Shown piece after piece: positions 14,838 through 24,126 of a stretch of DNA of 64,000 nucleotides. The notes beneath the pieces were generated by a model. The model had not been told where the DNA came from. It searched no databases and saw nothing but the letters and a program-made list of their open reading frames with translations. Origin of the DNA: Streptomyces sp. NBC_01446. GTDB taxonomy: Bacteria > Actinomycetota > Actinomycetes > Streptomycetales > Streptomycetaceae. The position numbers and the translations under genes were made by a program. Location of the stretch: positions 3,812,501-3,876,500 of the forward strand of contig NZ_JAPEPO010000001.1 of NCBI RefSeq assembly GCF_026340095.1, written 5' to 3'. Within the stretch, counting starts at the first letter, position 1. The number at the start of each line of letters is the position of its first letter.

Positions 14838-15905
14838 TCACGCGGCGGGCGGGAACTCCTGGGCCACCAGCTCGGCGATCTGCGCGGTGTTGAGGGCCGC
14901 GCCCTTGCGCAGGTTGTCCCCGCACACGAAGAACTCGAGCCCGGCCGGGTCGTCGAGGGAGCGCCGGACGCGGCCGACCCAGGTCGGGTCGGTGCCCACC
15001 ACATCGGCGGGCGTGGGGAACTCACCGGCCGCCGGGTTGTCGAAGAGCACGACCCCGGGCGCGGTCGCGAGGATCTCGCGCGCCTTGTCGACCGTGACCT
15101 CGCTCTGGAAGCGGGCGTGGACGGTCAGGGAGTGCGTGGTGACGACGGGGACGCGTACGCACGTCACCGCGACCTTGAGGTGAGGCAGGCCGAGGATCTT
15201 GCGGGACTCGTCCCGCACCTTCATCTCCTCGGAGGACCAGCCGTCCTCGCGCAGGGACCCGGCCCACGGCACGACGTTGAGCGCCACGGGCTCGAGGAAG
15301 GGGCCGGTGTTGTCGCCGACGGCGCGGCGTACGTCGCCGGGGTTCGTCCCGAGTTCCGTACCGGCCACGAGCGACATCTGCTGGCGCAGGGTGTCGATCC
15401 CGGCGCGGCCGGCCCCGCTGACGGCCTGGTAGCTGGAGACGACCAGCTCGCGCAGCCCGAACTCGGCGTGCAGCGCCCCGACGGCGACGATCATCGACAG
15501 GGTCGTGCAGTTGGGGTTGGCGACGATGCCGCGCGGCCGCACGCGCGCGGCGTGCGGATTGACCTCGGGCACGACGAGCGGCACGTCCGGGTCCATGCGG
15601 AAGGCGGCCGAGTTGTCGACGACGACCGCCCCCTTGGAGGCGGCGACGGGCGCCCACTGCGCGGAGATCTCGTCGGGTACGTCGAACATCGCGACGTCGA
15701 CGCCGTCGAAGGCCTCCTCGCTCAGGGCCATGACCTCGACCTCCTCCCCGCGCACGGCCAGCTTGCGGCCGGCCGAGCGGGGGGAGGCGATCAGACGGAT
15801 CTCGCCCCAGATGTCCGCGTGCTGCGAAAGGATCTGGAGCATGACCGCGCCGACGGCCCCGGTCGCTCCCACGACCGCGAGTGTCGGCCTGTCGGTCCGA
15901 GCCAT
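14838..15905 (-). CDS. asd: aspartate-semialdehyde dehydrogenase
   Basis: Catalyses NADPH-dependent reduction of aspartyl phosphate to aspartate semialdehyde, the branch point to lysine/diaminopimelate, threonine and methionine. The 355-residue protein has the N-terminal nucleotide-binding GATGAVG (13-19), the catalytic cysteine C133 in ANPNCTT, and the substrate-binding segment SSYQAVSGAGRAG. The start overlaps the aspartokinase stop by one base (TGATG), the usual ask-asd operon. A U-tailed terminator follows. Confidence 0.96.
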   Translation of the reverse strand: MARTDRPTLAVVGATGAVGAVMLQILSQHADIWGEIRLIASPRSAGRKLAVRGEEVEVMALSEEAFDGVDVAMFDVPDEISAQWAPVAASKGAVVVDNSAAFRMDPDVPLVVPEVNPHAARVRPRGIVANPNCTTLSMIVAVGALHAEFGLRELVVSSYQAVSGAGRAGIDTLRQQMSLVAGTELGTNPGDVRRAVGDNTGPFLEPVALNVVPWAGSLREDGWSSEEMKVRDESRKILGLPHLKVAVTCVRVPVVTTHSLTVHARFQSEVTVDKAREILATAPGVVLFDNPAAGEFPTPADVVGTDPTWVGRVRRSLDDPAGLEFFVCGDNLRKGAALNTAQIAELVAQEFPPAA

Positions 15906-17185
15906 CAGCGGCCGGTGCCTCCGTAGACCACGGCCTCATCGGAGTCCGAGTCGAGGCCGAAGGCGGTGTGCACGGCGCGCACGGCCTCGTTCACATCGTC
16001 CGCGCGCGTGACGACCGAGATGCGGATCTCGGAGGTCGAGATGAGCTCGATGTTGACGCCCGCGTCGCTGAGCGCCTCGAAGAACCCGGCCGTGACACCC
16101 GGGTTCGTCTTCATACCGGCGCCCACGAGGGAGATCTTGGCGATCTGGTCGTCGTAGCGCAGGGACTCGAAGCCGACCGCGGACTTCGTCTTCTCCAGGG
16201 CGTCGATGGCCTTGCGGCCCTCGGTCTTCGGGAGAGTGAAGGAGATGTCCGTCAGGCCGGTCGAGGCCGCGGACACGTTCTGCACGATCATGTCGATGTT
16301 GACCTGGGAGTCCGCGATGGCGCGGAAGATGTTCGCGGCCTCCCCGGGCTTGTCCGGGACACCGACGACGGTGATCTTCGCCTCGGAGGTGTCATGAGCG
16401 ACACCGGAGATGATGGCCTGCTCCACCTTCTGGTCCCCTTGATCAAAGTGCGGTTCGTTGCTGACCCAGGTGCCCTGCAGTCCCGAGAAGGACGAGCGTA
16501 CGTGGATCGGGATGTTGTAGCGGCGCGCGTACTCCACACAGCGGTGGAGCAGCACCTTCGACCCGGAGCTGGCGAGCTCCAGCATGTCCTCGAAGGAGAT
16601 CCAGTCGATCTTCCGCGCCTTCTTCACGACGCGCGGGTCGGCGGTGAACACGCCGTCGACGTCGGTGTAGATCTCGCACACCTCGGCGTCGAGCGCCGCG
16701 GCGAGGGCGACGGCCGTCGTGTCGGACCCGCCACGGCCGAGCGTGGTGATGTCCTTCTTGTCCTGGCTGACGCCCTGGAACCCGGCGACGATGGCGATGT
16801 TGCCCTCGTCGAGCGCCGTCCTGATCCGTCCCGGGGTCACATCGATGATCCGGGCTTTGTTGTGGACCGAGTCGGTGATGACGCCGGCCTGACTGCCCGT
16901 GAACGACTGGGCCTCGTGGCCCAGGTTTTTGATCGCCATGGCCAGCAGGGCCATGGAGATCCGCTCTCCGGCGGTCAGCAGCATGTCGAATTCGCGCCCG
17001 GCAGGGATCGGGGATACCTGCCCGGCGAGATCGATCAACTCATCCGTCGTGTCGCCCATCGCGGACACCACGACAACCACCTGGTTGCCGTTCTTCTTGG
17101 CGTCGACGATTCGCTTGGCGACCCGCTTGATGCCTTCGGCATCGGCTACGGAGGAGCCTCCGTACTTCTGCACGACAAGGCCCAC
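15905..17185 (-). CDS. ask: aspartate kinase
   Basis: First enzyme of the aspartate family pathway, phosphorylating aspartate. The 426-residue protein starts with MGLVVQKYGGSSVAD (kinase lysine K7), followed by the kinase domain (to about 250, with TLGRGGSDTTAVALAAAL) and two C-terminal ACT domains (about 265-420) that bind lysine/threonine in feedback control. Actinobacterial ask genes usually also produce a beta subunit from an internal start covering the ACT region; an internal start cannot be fixed here. The 248-base gap upstream holds its promoter region; nothing else was seen there. Confidence 0.96.
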   Translation of the reverse strand: MGLVVQKYGGSSVADAEGIKRVAKRIVDAKKNGNQVVVVVSAMGDTTDELIDLAGQVSPIPAGREFDMLLTAGERISMALLAMAIKNLGHEAQSFTGSQAGVITDSVHNKARIIDVTPGRIRTALDEGNIAIVAGFQGVSQDKKDITTLGRGGSDTTAVALAAALDAEVCEIYTDVDGVFTADPRVVKKARKIDWISFEDMLELASSGSKVLLHRCVEYARRYNIPIHVRSSFSGLQGTWVSNEPHFDQGDQKVEQAIISGVAHDTSEAKITVVGVPDKPGEAANIFRAIADSQVNIDMIVQNVSAASTGLTDISFTLPKTEGRKAIDALEKTKSAVGFESLRYDDQIAKISLVGAGMKTNPGVTAGFFEALSDAGVNIELISTSEIRISVVTRADDVNEAVRAVHTAFGLDSDSDEAVVYGGTGR

Positions 17186-17433
17186 GTGCGCTCCTCGCTC
17201 AGTTTGTCTCGGTCGGCTCAGTCTAACGAGCGGCCGAAATCAGCCCCGGGAATACCACATCCTGAGATGTCCCGCTCAGAAGGTGATCACCAGGCACAGG
17301 GACCCGGTGGGGGCTTCTCGCTCCGGCCGCTCGGACAGGCGCATGCCCCCGCCCGGGCCCGGCAACCGGAAAAGTGGGGTGGGTCACTTCACCGGCCGGT
17401 TCATTTCACCGGCGAGCACCCACGGGGCGGGGG

Positions 17434-18093
17434 TCATTTCACCGTACGGAGTCCCAGCGGACCCGCGATCTCCTCCGCCATGACCCTGCCCGCGGCCTCG
17501 GCGAGGGCGTCCTCGGCGAGGTCCTCGTCGGTGTCGAGGCCGTCCAGGTCGTCCAGCGGCTGGTTGAGGCGGACGTGCGCGACCAGGGACTGGAGCGCGC
17601 GCAGGGCGCCGGAGGCCGTGGAGCCCCAGTTCGAGAAGTAGGAGAACTGCCACCACCACAGGGCCTCGGTGGTGCGGCCCGAGCGGTAGTGGGCCATGCC
17701 GTGGCGCAGGTCGGCCATGACGTCGGCCAGATCGTCCGAGATCCGGCAGGCGACCGGCGCCTTGCGGGGCTCGTACGGGTCGAAGACCTCGGAGTAGACG
17801 TCGATCGGCTCCAGGAGCGTGGCGAGCTTCTGGCGCAGGTCGTCGACGTCCGGCTCGGGGCCGAGGTCGGGCTCGTAGCGCTCGTCGGGGACGATGTCCT
17901 CGTGCGCGCCGAGCCGCCCGCCCGCGAGGAGCAGCTGGGAGACCTCGAGGAGCAGGAAGGGGACGGCCGAGTCCGGCTCGTCGCCCTTCGCCACCTCGGC
18001 GACCGCGACGAGGAAGGACTCGATCTGGTCCGAGATCTGGACCGCGAAGTCGTCCGGATGGTCCTTGACGGCGTTCAGTGTGGCGTCAGACAT
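17434..18093 (-). CDS. DUF5063 family protein
   Basis: A 219-residue acidic cytoplasmic protein, recognised from its conserved position next to recR and from motifs such as FLLLEVSQLLLAGGRLG, VYSEVFDPY, LADVMADLRHGMAHYRSG and WWWQFSYFSNWG. It is predicted to be all-helical, with no known enzymatic motif. Its ATG overlaps the recR stop by eight bases, so translation is coupled. Function is not known; the location suggests a link to recombination or nucleoid biology, but this is inference only. Confidence 0.88.
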   Translation of the reverse strand: MSDATLNAVKDHPDDFAVQISDQIESFLVAVAEVAKGDEPDSAVPFLLLEVSQLLLAGGRLGAHEDIVPDERYEPDLGPEPDVDDLRQKLATLLEPIDVYSEVFDPYEPRKAPVACRISDDLADVMADLRHGMAHYRSGRTTEALWWWQFSYFSNWGSTASGALRALQSLVAHVRLNQPLDDLDGLDTDEDLAEDALAEAAGRVMAEEIAGPLGLRTVK

Positions 18094-18685
18094 CTAGGAG
18101 TCGTCTCCCCTCGAAGGCGCGGCCGAGCGTGACCTCGTCCGCGTATTCCAGGTCGCCCCCGACCGGGAGCCCGCTGGCCAGGCGGGTGACCTTGAGGCCC
18201 ATCGGCTTGATCATGCGGGCGAGGTACGTCGCCGTGGCCTCGCCCTCCAGGTTCGGGTCCGTGGCCAGAATCAGCTCGGTGACCGTGCCGTCGGCGAGGC
18301 GGGCGAGGAGTTCCCTTATCCGCAGGTCGTCCGGGCCGACGCCCTCGATGGGACTGATCGCCCCGCCGAGCACGTGGTACTTGCCCCGGAACTCGCGGGT
18401 CCGCTCGACCGCGACGACGTCCTTGGGCTCCTCGACGACGCAGATCACCGTCAGGTCGCGGCGCGGGTCGCGGCAGATGTTGCACAGCTCCTCCTGCGCC
18501 ACATTGCCGCAGGTCGCGCAGAAGCGGACCTTCGCCTTGACCTCCATCAGTGCCTGCGCGAGACGCCGTACGTCCGTCGGCTCCGCCTGCAGGATGTGGA
18601 AGGCGATCCGCTGCGCGCTCTTGGGACCGACGCCCGGCAGCCTGCCGAGCTCGTCGATGAGGTCCTGGACCACGCCTTCGTACAC
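18086..18685 (-). CDS. recR: recombination mediator protein RecR
   Basis: RecR works with RecO/RecF to load RecA on gapped DNA. The 199-residue protein shows the N-terminal helix-hairpin-helix (LGRLPGVGPKSAQRIAFHI), the four-cysteine zinc finger (C56, C59, C68, C71 in CATCGNVAQEELCNICRD), and the Toprim domain (ICVVEEPKDV, LATDPNLEGEATATYL). Order and length are standard. It lies 90 bases downstream of ybaB, the common ybaB-recR pairing; dnaX, which precedes them in many bacteria, is not adjacent here. Confidence 0.97.
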   Translation of the reverse strand: MYEGVVQDLIDELGRLPGVGPKSAQRIAFHILQAEPTDVRRLAQALMEVKAKVRFCATCGNVAQEELCNICRDPRRDLTVICVVEEPKDVVAVERTREFRGKYHVLGGAISPIEGVGPDDLRIRELLARLADGTVTELILATDPNLEGEATATYLARMIKPMGLKVTRLASGLPVGGDLEYADEVTLGRAFEGRRLLDV

Positions 18686-18775
18686 GGAGTGCCTTCCGAC
18701 TTCTGCTTGATGGTGCTGTGCCGCTGAGCATGCCAGCCGCTGAGTAGTACGTACGTTAGTTGTGGTGGGGCTTCC

Positions 18776-19117
18776 TTAGAAGGGAAGCCCCGGGATGCCT
18801 CCGCCGCCCAGGCCCTGGGCCAGCGGGCCGAGCTTCTGCTGCTGGAGCGTCTGCGCGTTCTCGTTCGCCGCCTGGACCGCCGCGACGACCAGGTCGGCGA
18901 GGGTCTCGGTGTCCTCGGGGTCGACGGCCTTCGGGTCGATGACGAGGCCGCGCAGCTCGCCGGAGCCGGTCACCGTCGCCTTGACCAGACCACCGCCGGC
19001 CTGGCCCTCGACCTCGGTCCGGGCCAGCTCTTCCTGGGCCTTGGCGAGGTCCTGCTGCATCTTCTGGGCCTGCTGGAGCAGCTGCTGCATATTGGGCTGG
19101 CCACCACCGGGAATCAC
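18776..19117 (-). CDS. YbaB/EbfC-family nucleoid-associated protein
   Basis: Small DNA-binding protein of 113 residues. The N-terminus is Gln-rich and helical (MQQLLQQAQKMQQDLAKAQ), followed by the core EGQAGGGLVKATVTGSGEL and LADLVVAAVQAANENAQ, both diagnostic. Members form dimers that bind DNA non-specifically and organise the nucleoid. The gene precedes recR in the same direction. Confidence 0.94.
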   Translation of the reverse strand: MIPGGGQPNMQQLLQQAQKMQQDLAKAQEELARTEVEGQAGGGLVKATVTGSGELRGLVIDPKAVDPEDTETLADLVVAAVQAANENAQTLQQQKLGPLAQGLGGGGIPGLPF

Positions 19118-19386
19118 GATTCAGCTCCTGTTGCGTCCTGTTTCGACCTGCGACCACGGGCGGGTTCTCCGCCCTGGAACGAGCCTACGTGGTCGGGGTG
19201 TCGCCCGCCCCGGCACCTTTCGCTGCACTCTTTCGAGTGACACGCACTCCCTGCCTATACCTGATCAAGACCCACTTCCGGGCGGAAATACCGCGAAAAC
19301 GGGCCCTTGGCCACCCATTGGGCGGTAGGAAGATGCTCTGCACATGAGCCCCATCCGTGACCAGGACCAGTCGTAGGGAGTGCCGG

Positions 19387-20148
19387 GTGAGCCAGCCGGA
19401 GATGCAGCCCGAGGGACCGCCTCAGGAGGAGCGGGGCGCCCGGGGCGAGCGCAGTGACGGCACGGGTGACGCGGTGCGGCCGGGCGACCTGACCGGGCGG
19501 ACGTTCCCCGTCGGTGACTGGGGCGAGCCCGCCGAGCGGCTCGACGAGCTCTACCGGTGGGTGGAGCGCGGGGCGCTCGACACGGCGTACTGGTACCTCG
19601 CCGACCGGGTGTGGAAGCGGCGCGGGGCGCGGGCGCTGCGGGGCGGTGCGGTCGCCGGTGCCGTGGCGGGGGCGGCGCTGCCGCTGCTCGATCTGACCGG
19701 GGCGCTCGGCGGGGTCGCGCCCTGGGGGTATCTGGCGCTGCTGCTCGCGGTGGCGTGCGTGGCCTGCGACCGGTACTTCGGGCTCACGTCGGGCTGGATA
19801 AGGGACGTGGCCACGGCCCAGGCGGTACAGCGGCGGCTTCAGGCGCTCCAGTTCGACTGGGCGTCGGAGAGCGTGCGGGAGGTGCTCGGCCCGACGGAGG
19901 GCACGGCCAGTGAGGCCGCCGAGCGGTGCCTGTCGGTGCTGCGGCGCTTCACGGACGACGTGACGGAACTGGTGCGGTCGGAGACGGCGGACTGGATGGT
20001 GGAGTTCCGCTCGGGTCCCGCGCCCCTGGTGATGCAGTCCTCCGTCGCCCCGGGCACCCGCCCCGCGGAGCCGCCGCCGGGCCGCTTCCCGCTCCCCCCG
20101 GGCGCCCGCCCGAACATGCCCCGCCAGCGCCCGCCCGAGCCGCGCTGA
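19387..20148 (+). CDS. SLATT-domain two-helix membrane protein
   Basis: The 253-residue protein has a disordered N-terminus, a helical stretch (RLDELYRWVERGALDTAYWYLADRVWKRRG in parts), two adjacent membrane helices (about 85-103 and 111-128), another long helix and a Pro-rich tail. This is the SLATT layout (SMODS/SLOG-associated two-TM effector domain), usually proposed to make pores in nucleotide-signalled defence systems. Here no SMODS or SLOG partner is near and the gene is conserved in core Streptomyces chromosomes, so a housekeeping role is as likely. The GTG start has AGGGAG six bases upstream; the frame is open 30 bases further upstream. Confidence 0.72.
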   Translation: MSQPEMQPEGPPQEERGARGERSDGTGDAVRPGDLTGRTFPVGDWGEPAERLDELYRWVERGALDTAYWYLADRVWKRRGARALRGGAVAGAVAGAALPLLDLTGALGGVAPWGYLALLLAVACVACDRYFGLTSGWIRDVATAQAVQRRLQALQFDWASESVREVLGPTEGTASEAAERCLSVLRRFTDDVTELVRSETADWMVEFRSGPAPLVMQSSVAPGTRPAEPPPGRFPLPPGARPNMPRQRPPEPR

Positions 20149-20224
20149 CCGCTCCTCGTCCTACCTGGGGCGGTGCGGTCGCGCGGGCCTGTGACGGGGC
20201 GCGGCTCGGGCACGGGGCTCCGGG

Positions 20225-20983
20225 TCAGCTGAAGATGATCATGGAACCTTGTGCCAGGCTCCGGGTCGCGGCCGCGTGCAGGCCGAGCCAGACATGGCGT
20301 TCACGGGCGAAGGGGCTGTTGTCGAGGGGGGCCGGCGCCGCCGGTTCCTCCAGGGCCGTGGGCCCCTCCGGCGGGACCGGGGCCGCCGGCGGGTTGGCCG
20401 GGTCTATGCCGATCGACCGGGCCACGTACTCCAGTTCCCGCAGGAGCGCGTGGGAGGAGCAGAGGGGGCCACCGCCGGCGAGGAGTTCGTCGTTGGACAG
20501 CGGGCTCGGGAAGTCCACAGGGACGTACGCGCCCGCGTGGTCGTAGTGCCAGACCAGGTGCGACTGCTGGGCCGTCGTCTCGAACATCTCCAGTAGCTGC
20601 TCGTAGTCGCCGCCCAGTTCGTCGACCGGCGTGACGGCGAGGCCGCACATCTGGAGGAGGTACGCGCGGCGCAGGAAGTGCAGCGCGTCGTAGTCGAAGC
20701 CGGCGACGGGGGCCACGTCACCGGAGAGTCCCGGCATGTACGAGTAGACCGGCACCGGCGGCAGTCCTGCCTCGTGCAACGCCTTGTCGTAGAGCGCGAG
20801 TTCCTCGGCGAAGGGGTTGTCGGGGCTGTGGCACAGCACATCGACGAGCGGGACCAGCCACAGGTCACAGGCCAAGGCGACTCCTCCGGTGGTGAAGGCC
20901 GTGATGAACGGCGGAAAGGCAGCGTAATGCGCGGGGAGCCGGTTCAGCTCCCCCTCTGCACATTGCTCAGATCCCAGATCCAT
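20225..20983 (-). CDS. conserved hypothetical protein
   Basis: I recognise no domain. The 252-residue product is acidic, soluble and aromatic-rich, with GVALACDLWLVPLVDVLCHS, FDYDALHFLRRAYLLQM and HLVWHYDHAGAYVPVDFP as notable stretches, and a Pro/Ala-rich segment near 205-230. The ATG at 20983 has GGAGG four bases upstream and overlaps the glycosyltransferase end by 40 bases, so the two are translated as a unit. It may support the glycosyltransferase, but nothing in the sequence shows how. Confidence 0.7.
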   Translation of the reverse strand: MDLGSEQCAEGELNRLPAHYAAFPPFITAFTTGGVALACDLWLVPLVDVLCHSPDNPFAEELALYDKALHEAGLPPVPVYSYMPGLSGDVAPVAGFDYDALHFLRRAYLLQMCGLAVTPVDELGGDYEQLLEMFETTAQQSHLVWHYDHAGAYVPVDFPSPLSNDELLAGGGPLCSSHALLRELEYVARSIGIDPANPPAAPVPPEGPTALEEPAAPAPLDNSPFARERHVWLGLHAAATRSLAQGSMIIFS

Positions 20984-23433
20984 ACGCCTCCGGTCCACGT
21001 ACCGGCCCTGCCGACCAGCTGGTCGACCGTCGCCCGCAGCACCCCGTCGTTCTGCTGCGGGGCGAGCACGAGGACGCCGGCGTGCCAGTACGCGAAGTCG
21101 CGGCGGGCCTGGGCGCGCCACGCTTCGGTGATCTCGGGGGCCCGGCCCGAGTAGCGGATGTCGCGCAGCAGGTTGGAGGTCCAGCGGGGCGAGGCGCCGT
21201 AAATGCCGACGTGGTCGGGGCCGTAGGGGCCGTTGAAGTAGCCGCCCGGGAGACGGAAGCCGAGGCCGGCCTCGGTCTGCCAGTGCAGGGCCTCCGCGTT
21301 GCCCGGGTCGGGCAGCGGCACCGGCACGAGGCTCTCGCCGGGTCCGACGTACCGCTTCCAGGTGCCGTCGGCGACGAACGCCGGGACGTCCGCCCGGTCG
21401 ACCGCCCTGAGCGGCGCCGGGACGATCGGCACGAGCGCCGCGGCGACCGCCGCGAAGCCGACGAGCCGGTACGGGACCCGCGCCGCGGCGAGCCGGTCCA
21501 GCGCGAGGGCGAGCAGCATCCCGAGCGCAGGCGCGCACACCATCGCCACCCGCGACTCGATGACCGACTCGAACAGGGGCCGGTGGGCGAGCAGCGCCCA
21601 GGGGCCCGGCAGCACGAGGTCGGTCAGCGGGAGGCGGAACTTCGGGCCGAGCGAGAGCAGGGCCGCGGCGACCGCGGTGAACGCGAGTGCCTTCACGGCG
21701 GCGCTGCGCCACAGCCGTACGACGATCGCGAAGGCGAGCGCGACGAGCGGCCAGCCGTAGAAGGCGTTCTGCTCGGTCGGGTTGAGGGCGAGCGCGGCGG
21801 CGCGCTCGCGGGAGCCGGCGAGGGAGCGCTCGGCGAAGGAGAGGAGGGCGAGGGGGCTGTTGCCCGCGTTGTCGCCGTGCAGCACGCTCTTGTAGCTCTG
21901 CGGGCCGAGGAACTGCCAGTACAGGGGGAAGGCGACGAGCGGCAGCGCGACCGCGGCGGCGACCCCGAGCCCGCGCAGGAGCGGGCGCCAGGCCGCTTTC
22001 GCCACGTCCCTGCGCACGACGGCGTGGGCGAGCGCGAACAGCGCCATGCCCATGACGGCGAGCAGGAGCGGTTCCTCGCCGAGGAAGATCTGGTACGTCG
22101 CGAAGAGGCCGAGGACGACGCCGTCGCGCACCACGCGCCTGCCTTCGCACAGCCGCAGCGCCCGCTCGATGATCAGCGGGATCATGAAGAGGACGACGAA
22201 GTTCGGGTGCGCGTGTGCGTGGCTGACCATCGGGGGCGCGAACGCGGCGAGGAGCGCGCCGGTCGCGGCGGCCCACCGGGTCCGTACGAGCCGTTTCAGG
22301 ATCAGCCGGTACCAGGCGAAGGCGGTGGCGGCGAGGCCGCCCGTCATCGCCACGTTCAGGGCGACGGCGGGGCCGAAGAGCCAGGTCACGGGGGCGAGCG
22401 GGACGGACAGGCCCAGCATCGCGGTGTTGGCCATCAGGTTCACGCCGTCCGGGAAGCCCTGGAGCGTCGTGAACAACGGGTTGTGGAGATGGCGGACGCT
22501 GTCCGCCGTCACCGCGAAGAACCACTCCCACTGGTTCTGGTCCTGGAGGGAGTCGGGGAGGTAGCGGTGCGCGGGCGCCGCCCAGCGGCCCGAGTACAGG
22601 GCGACGGACAGGACGAGGAAGAGGGCCGCCACGAGGAGGTGGCCCTTCGGCACCGCCCGTGCCCTGAGCGTCACCAGCTCGGCCAGGACCCGGATGTAGT
22701 CGAAGGGGCGGACCTTCGATCCCGCCTGGTGCGACCACCGCACGGGCACCTCGGCGACCGGCCAGCCGGAGCGGCGGAAGTACATCAGGATCTCTACGTC
22801 GATGCCCCAGCCGTCCAGGCGTGCGGCGCCGAACGCGGCGCGGGCCCGGTCACCGTCGAAGAGCTTGAAGCCGCACTGGGTGTCCCTGATGCCGGGGACG
22901 CTCGTCGCGCGTATCAGGAAGTTGCCGGTGCGGCCGAGGAGTTCGCGCAGCCGGTGCTGGTGGCGGGCGATCGTCGCGCCGGGCCTCGCGCGGGAGCCGA
23001 TCGCCGCCGCGTGGCCCTCGCCGAGCGCCTTGTCGAGGGCTTCCAGCTCCTCGATGGGCGCCGCGAGGTCGGCGTCGGTGACCAGGACACGGCGGCCCCG
23101 GGAGGCGAGGACGCCCTGGCGCAGGGCGTGGCCCTTGCCGCGGTTGCGGGGGCTCTCGACGAGCCGGATGCGGGGGGTGCGGCCGGGGCCCTCGGGGGCG
23201 GCTGCGGCCGCCCGCTCCGCGATCTCGCGGGTACGGTCGGTGGAGCCGTCGTCGACGACGACGATCTCCCAGTCACCCCACCGGTTCCCGCCGTCCCCGT
23301 CGTTCAGGTACGCGGAGACCGCGTCCAGCGTGGGACCGAGCCGGCGCTCCTCGTTGTACGCGGGGACGACGACGGTGAGGTCCACGACGCCCGCGCGCGC
23401 GACGACGGGACGGTCGGTCCGCTCCGTGCTCAC
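20944..23433 (-). CDS. GT2 glycosyltransferase fused to a GT-C-like membrane domain
   Basis: The 829-residue protein has two parts. Residues about 15-250 are a GT2 domain of the dolichyl/polyprenyl-phosphate hexose synthase type: TVVVPAYNEERRLGP, VVVDDGSTDRT, VTDADLAAP (DxD-like) and DTQCGFKLFDG. Residues about 285-650 hold about ten membrane segments with a GT-C-like character, and the last 180 residues form an extracytoplasmic domain. The likely role is transfer of a sugar through a lipid-linked donor to an external acceptor. The GTG start overlaps the gntR-like stop by four bases (GTGA), while the downstream hypothetical gene overlaps by 40 bases. Confidence 0.82.
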   Translation of the reverse strand: MSTERTDRPVVARAGVVDLTVVVPAYNEERRLGPTLDAVSAYLNDGDGGNRWGDWEIVVVDDGSTDRTREIAERAAAAAPEGPGRTPRIRLVESPRNRGKGHALRQGVLASRGRRVLVTDADLAAPIEELEALDKALGEGHAAAIGSRARPGATIARHQHRLRELLGRTGNFLIRATSVPGIRDTQCGFKLFDGDRARAAFGAARLDGWGIDVEILMYFRRSGWPVAEVPVRWSHQAGSKVRPFDYIRVLAELVTLRARAVPKGHLLVAALFLVLSVALYSGRWAAPAHRYLPDSLQDQNQWEWFFAVTADSVRHLHNPLFTTLQGFPDGVNLMANTAMLGLSVPLAPVTWLFGPAVALNVAMTGGLAATAFAWYRLILKRLVRTRWAAATGALLAAFAPPMVSHAHAHPNFVVLFMIPLIIERALRLCEGRRVVRDGVVLGLFATYQIFLGEEPLLLAVMGMALFALAHAVVRRDVAKAAWRPLLRGLGVAAAVALPLVAFPLYWQFLGPQSYKSVLHGDNAGNSPLALLSFAERSLAGSRERAAALALNPTEQNAFYGWPLVALAFAIVVRLWRSAAVKALAFTAVAAALLSLGPKFRLPLTDLVLPGPWALLAHRPLFESVIESRVAMVCAPALGMLLALALDRLAAARVPYRLVGFAAVAAALVPIVPAPLRAVDRADVPAFVADGTWKRYVGPGESLVPVPLPDPGNAEALHWQTEAGLGFRLPGGYFNGPYGPDHVGIYGASPRWTSNLLRDIRYSGRAPEITEAWRAQARRDFAYWHAGVLVLAPQQNDGVLRATVDQLVGRAGTWTGGVWIWDLSNVQRGS

Positions 23434-24116
23434 CGCTTCGCCAGCCGCTCGACGAGGGCGAGGGAGTCCGCGTTGTACGCGGTGACGATGTCCTGCGCGG
23501 CGCGGGCGTCCCGGGCCGCGAGCGCGTCGACGAGGCCGCAGTGCCCGGACCAGAGGTGGCCCCTGAGGTCGTCCACACGGCGCAGGTGCGGGACCGCGCA
23601 CATCCACGACTGGACGCGCAGGCGGTGGAAGAAGTCGGAGAGGTACGGGTTCCCGAACAGGGCGCTGAGCTCGCGCCAGAACCGGAGGTCGTAGCCGATC
23701 AGCACGTTCAGGTCGCCGGCCGCGGCCGCGCGGGCGGCCTCCTCGCCGCGGCGGCGGACCCCGGCGAGGGCGGCGGGGGTGGCGTGGTGCGCGTCGGCGT
23801 TCGCGGCGAGGCCGCGGAAGATGCCGTCCGTGACGAGGCTGCGGGCCTCGATCATGCCGCGGTAGTCGGCGAGCGAGTACTCGTGGACCGTGAAGCCGCG
23901 GTGCTGGGCGGAGTCCAGGAGCCCCTGCCCGGACAGGTCGACCAGGGCCTCACGGACCGGGGTCGCGGAGACGCCGTACTGCTCGGCGATCTCCTTGACC
24001 GTGAACTCCTGGCCCGGTTCGAGCCGCCCCGCGAGGATCTCGTCGCGCAGGGCGTCGGCGATCTGCTGGCGCAGCGTGCTGCGCTGGACGGCAGCTCCGC
24101 CGTCGGTTCCGGGCAC
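23430..24116 (-). CDS. GntR-family (FadR/FCD-type) transcriptional regulator
   Basis: The 228-residue protein has an N-terminal winged helix (STLRQQIADALRDEILAGRLEPGQ, split across the first helices; then VSATPVREALVDLSGQGLL as recognition region) and an all-helical FCD ligand-binding domain (about 85-215). FadR-type regulators commonly bind carboxylic acids or amino acids. The gene lies 99 bases downstream of the aminotransferase gene in the same direction and overlaps the glycosyltransferase gene by GTGA. A 13-bp inverted repeat with internal CAGCTG sites lies just upstream and could be its operator. Confidence 0.92.
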   Translation of the reverse strand: MPGTDGGAAVQRSTLRQQIADALRDEILAGRLEPGQEFTVKEIAEQYGVSATPVREALVDLSGQGLLDSAQHRGFTVHEYSLADYRGMIEARSLVTDGIFRGLAANADAHHATPAALAGVRRRGEEAARAAAAGDLNVLIGYDLRFWRELSALFGNPYLSDFFHRLRVQSWMCAVPHLRRVDDLRGHLWSGHCGLVDALAARDARAAQDIVTAYNADSLALVERLAKR

Positions 24117-24126
24117 GTGGTCCCTC

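Noticed and set aside
19158..19386. Possible SRP 4.5S RNA or dnaX near ybaB-recR, as in other bacteria
   Set aside because: The gap contains no conserved SRP core sequence or stem pattern that I can recognise, and dnaX is absent.
20225..22738. A continuous minus-strand frame of 837 codons
   Set aside because: Only its last 252 codons look coding; the front part is an Arg/Pro-rich shadow of the glycosyltransferase gene in another frame.
21082..23694. An 870-codon open frame on the plus strand opposite the glycosyltransferase
   Set aside because: Low-complexity Glu/Arg/Gly composition mirroring the opposite strand; a shadow frame typical of GC-rich DNA.
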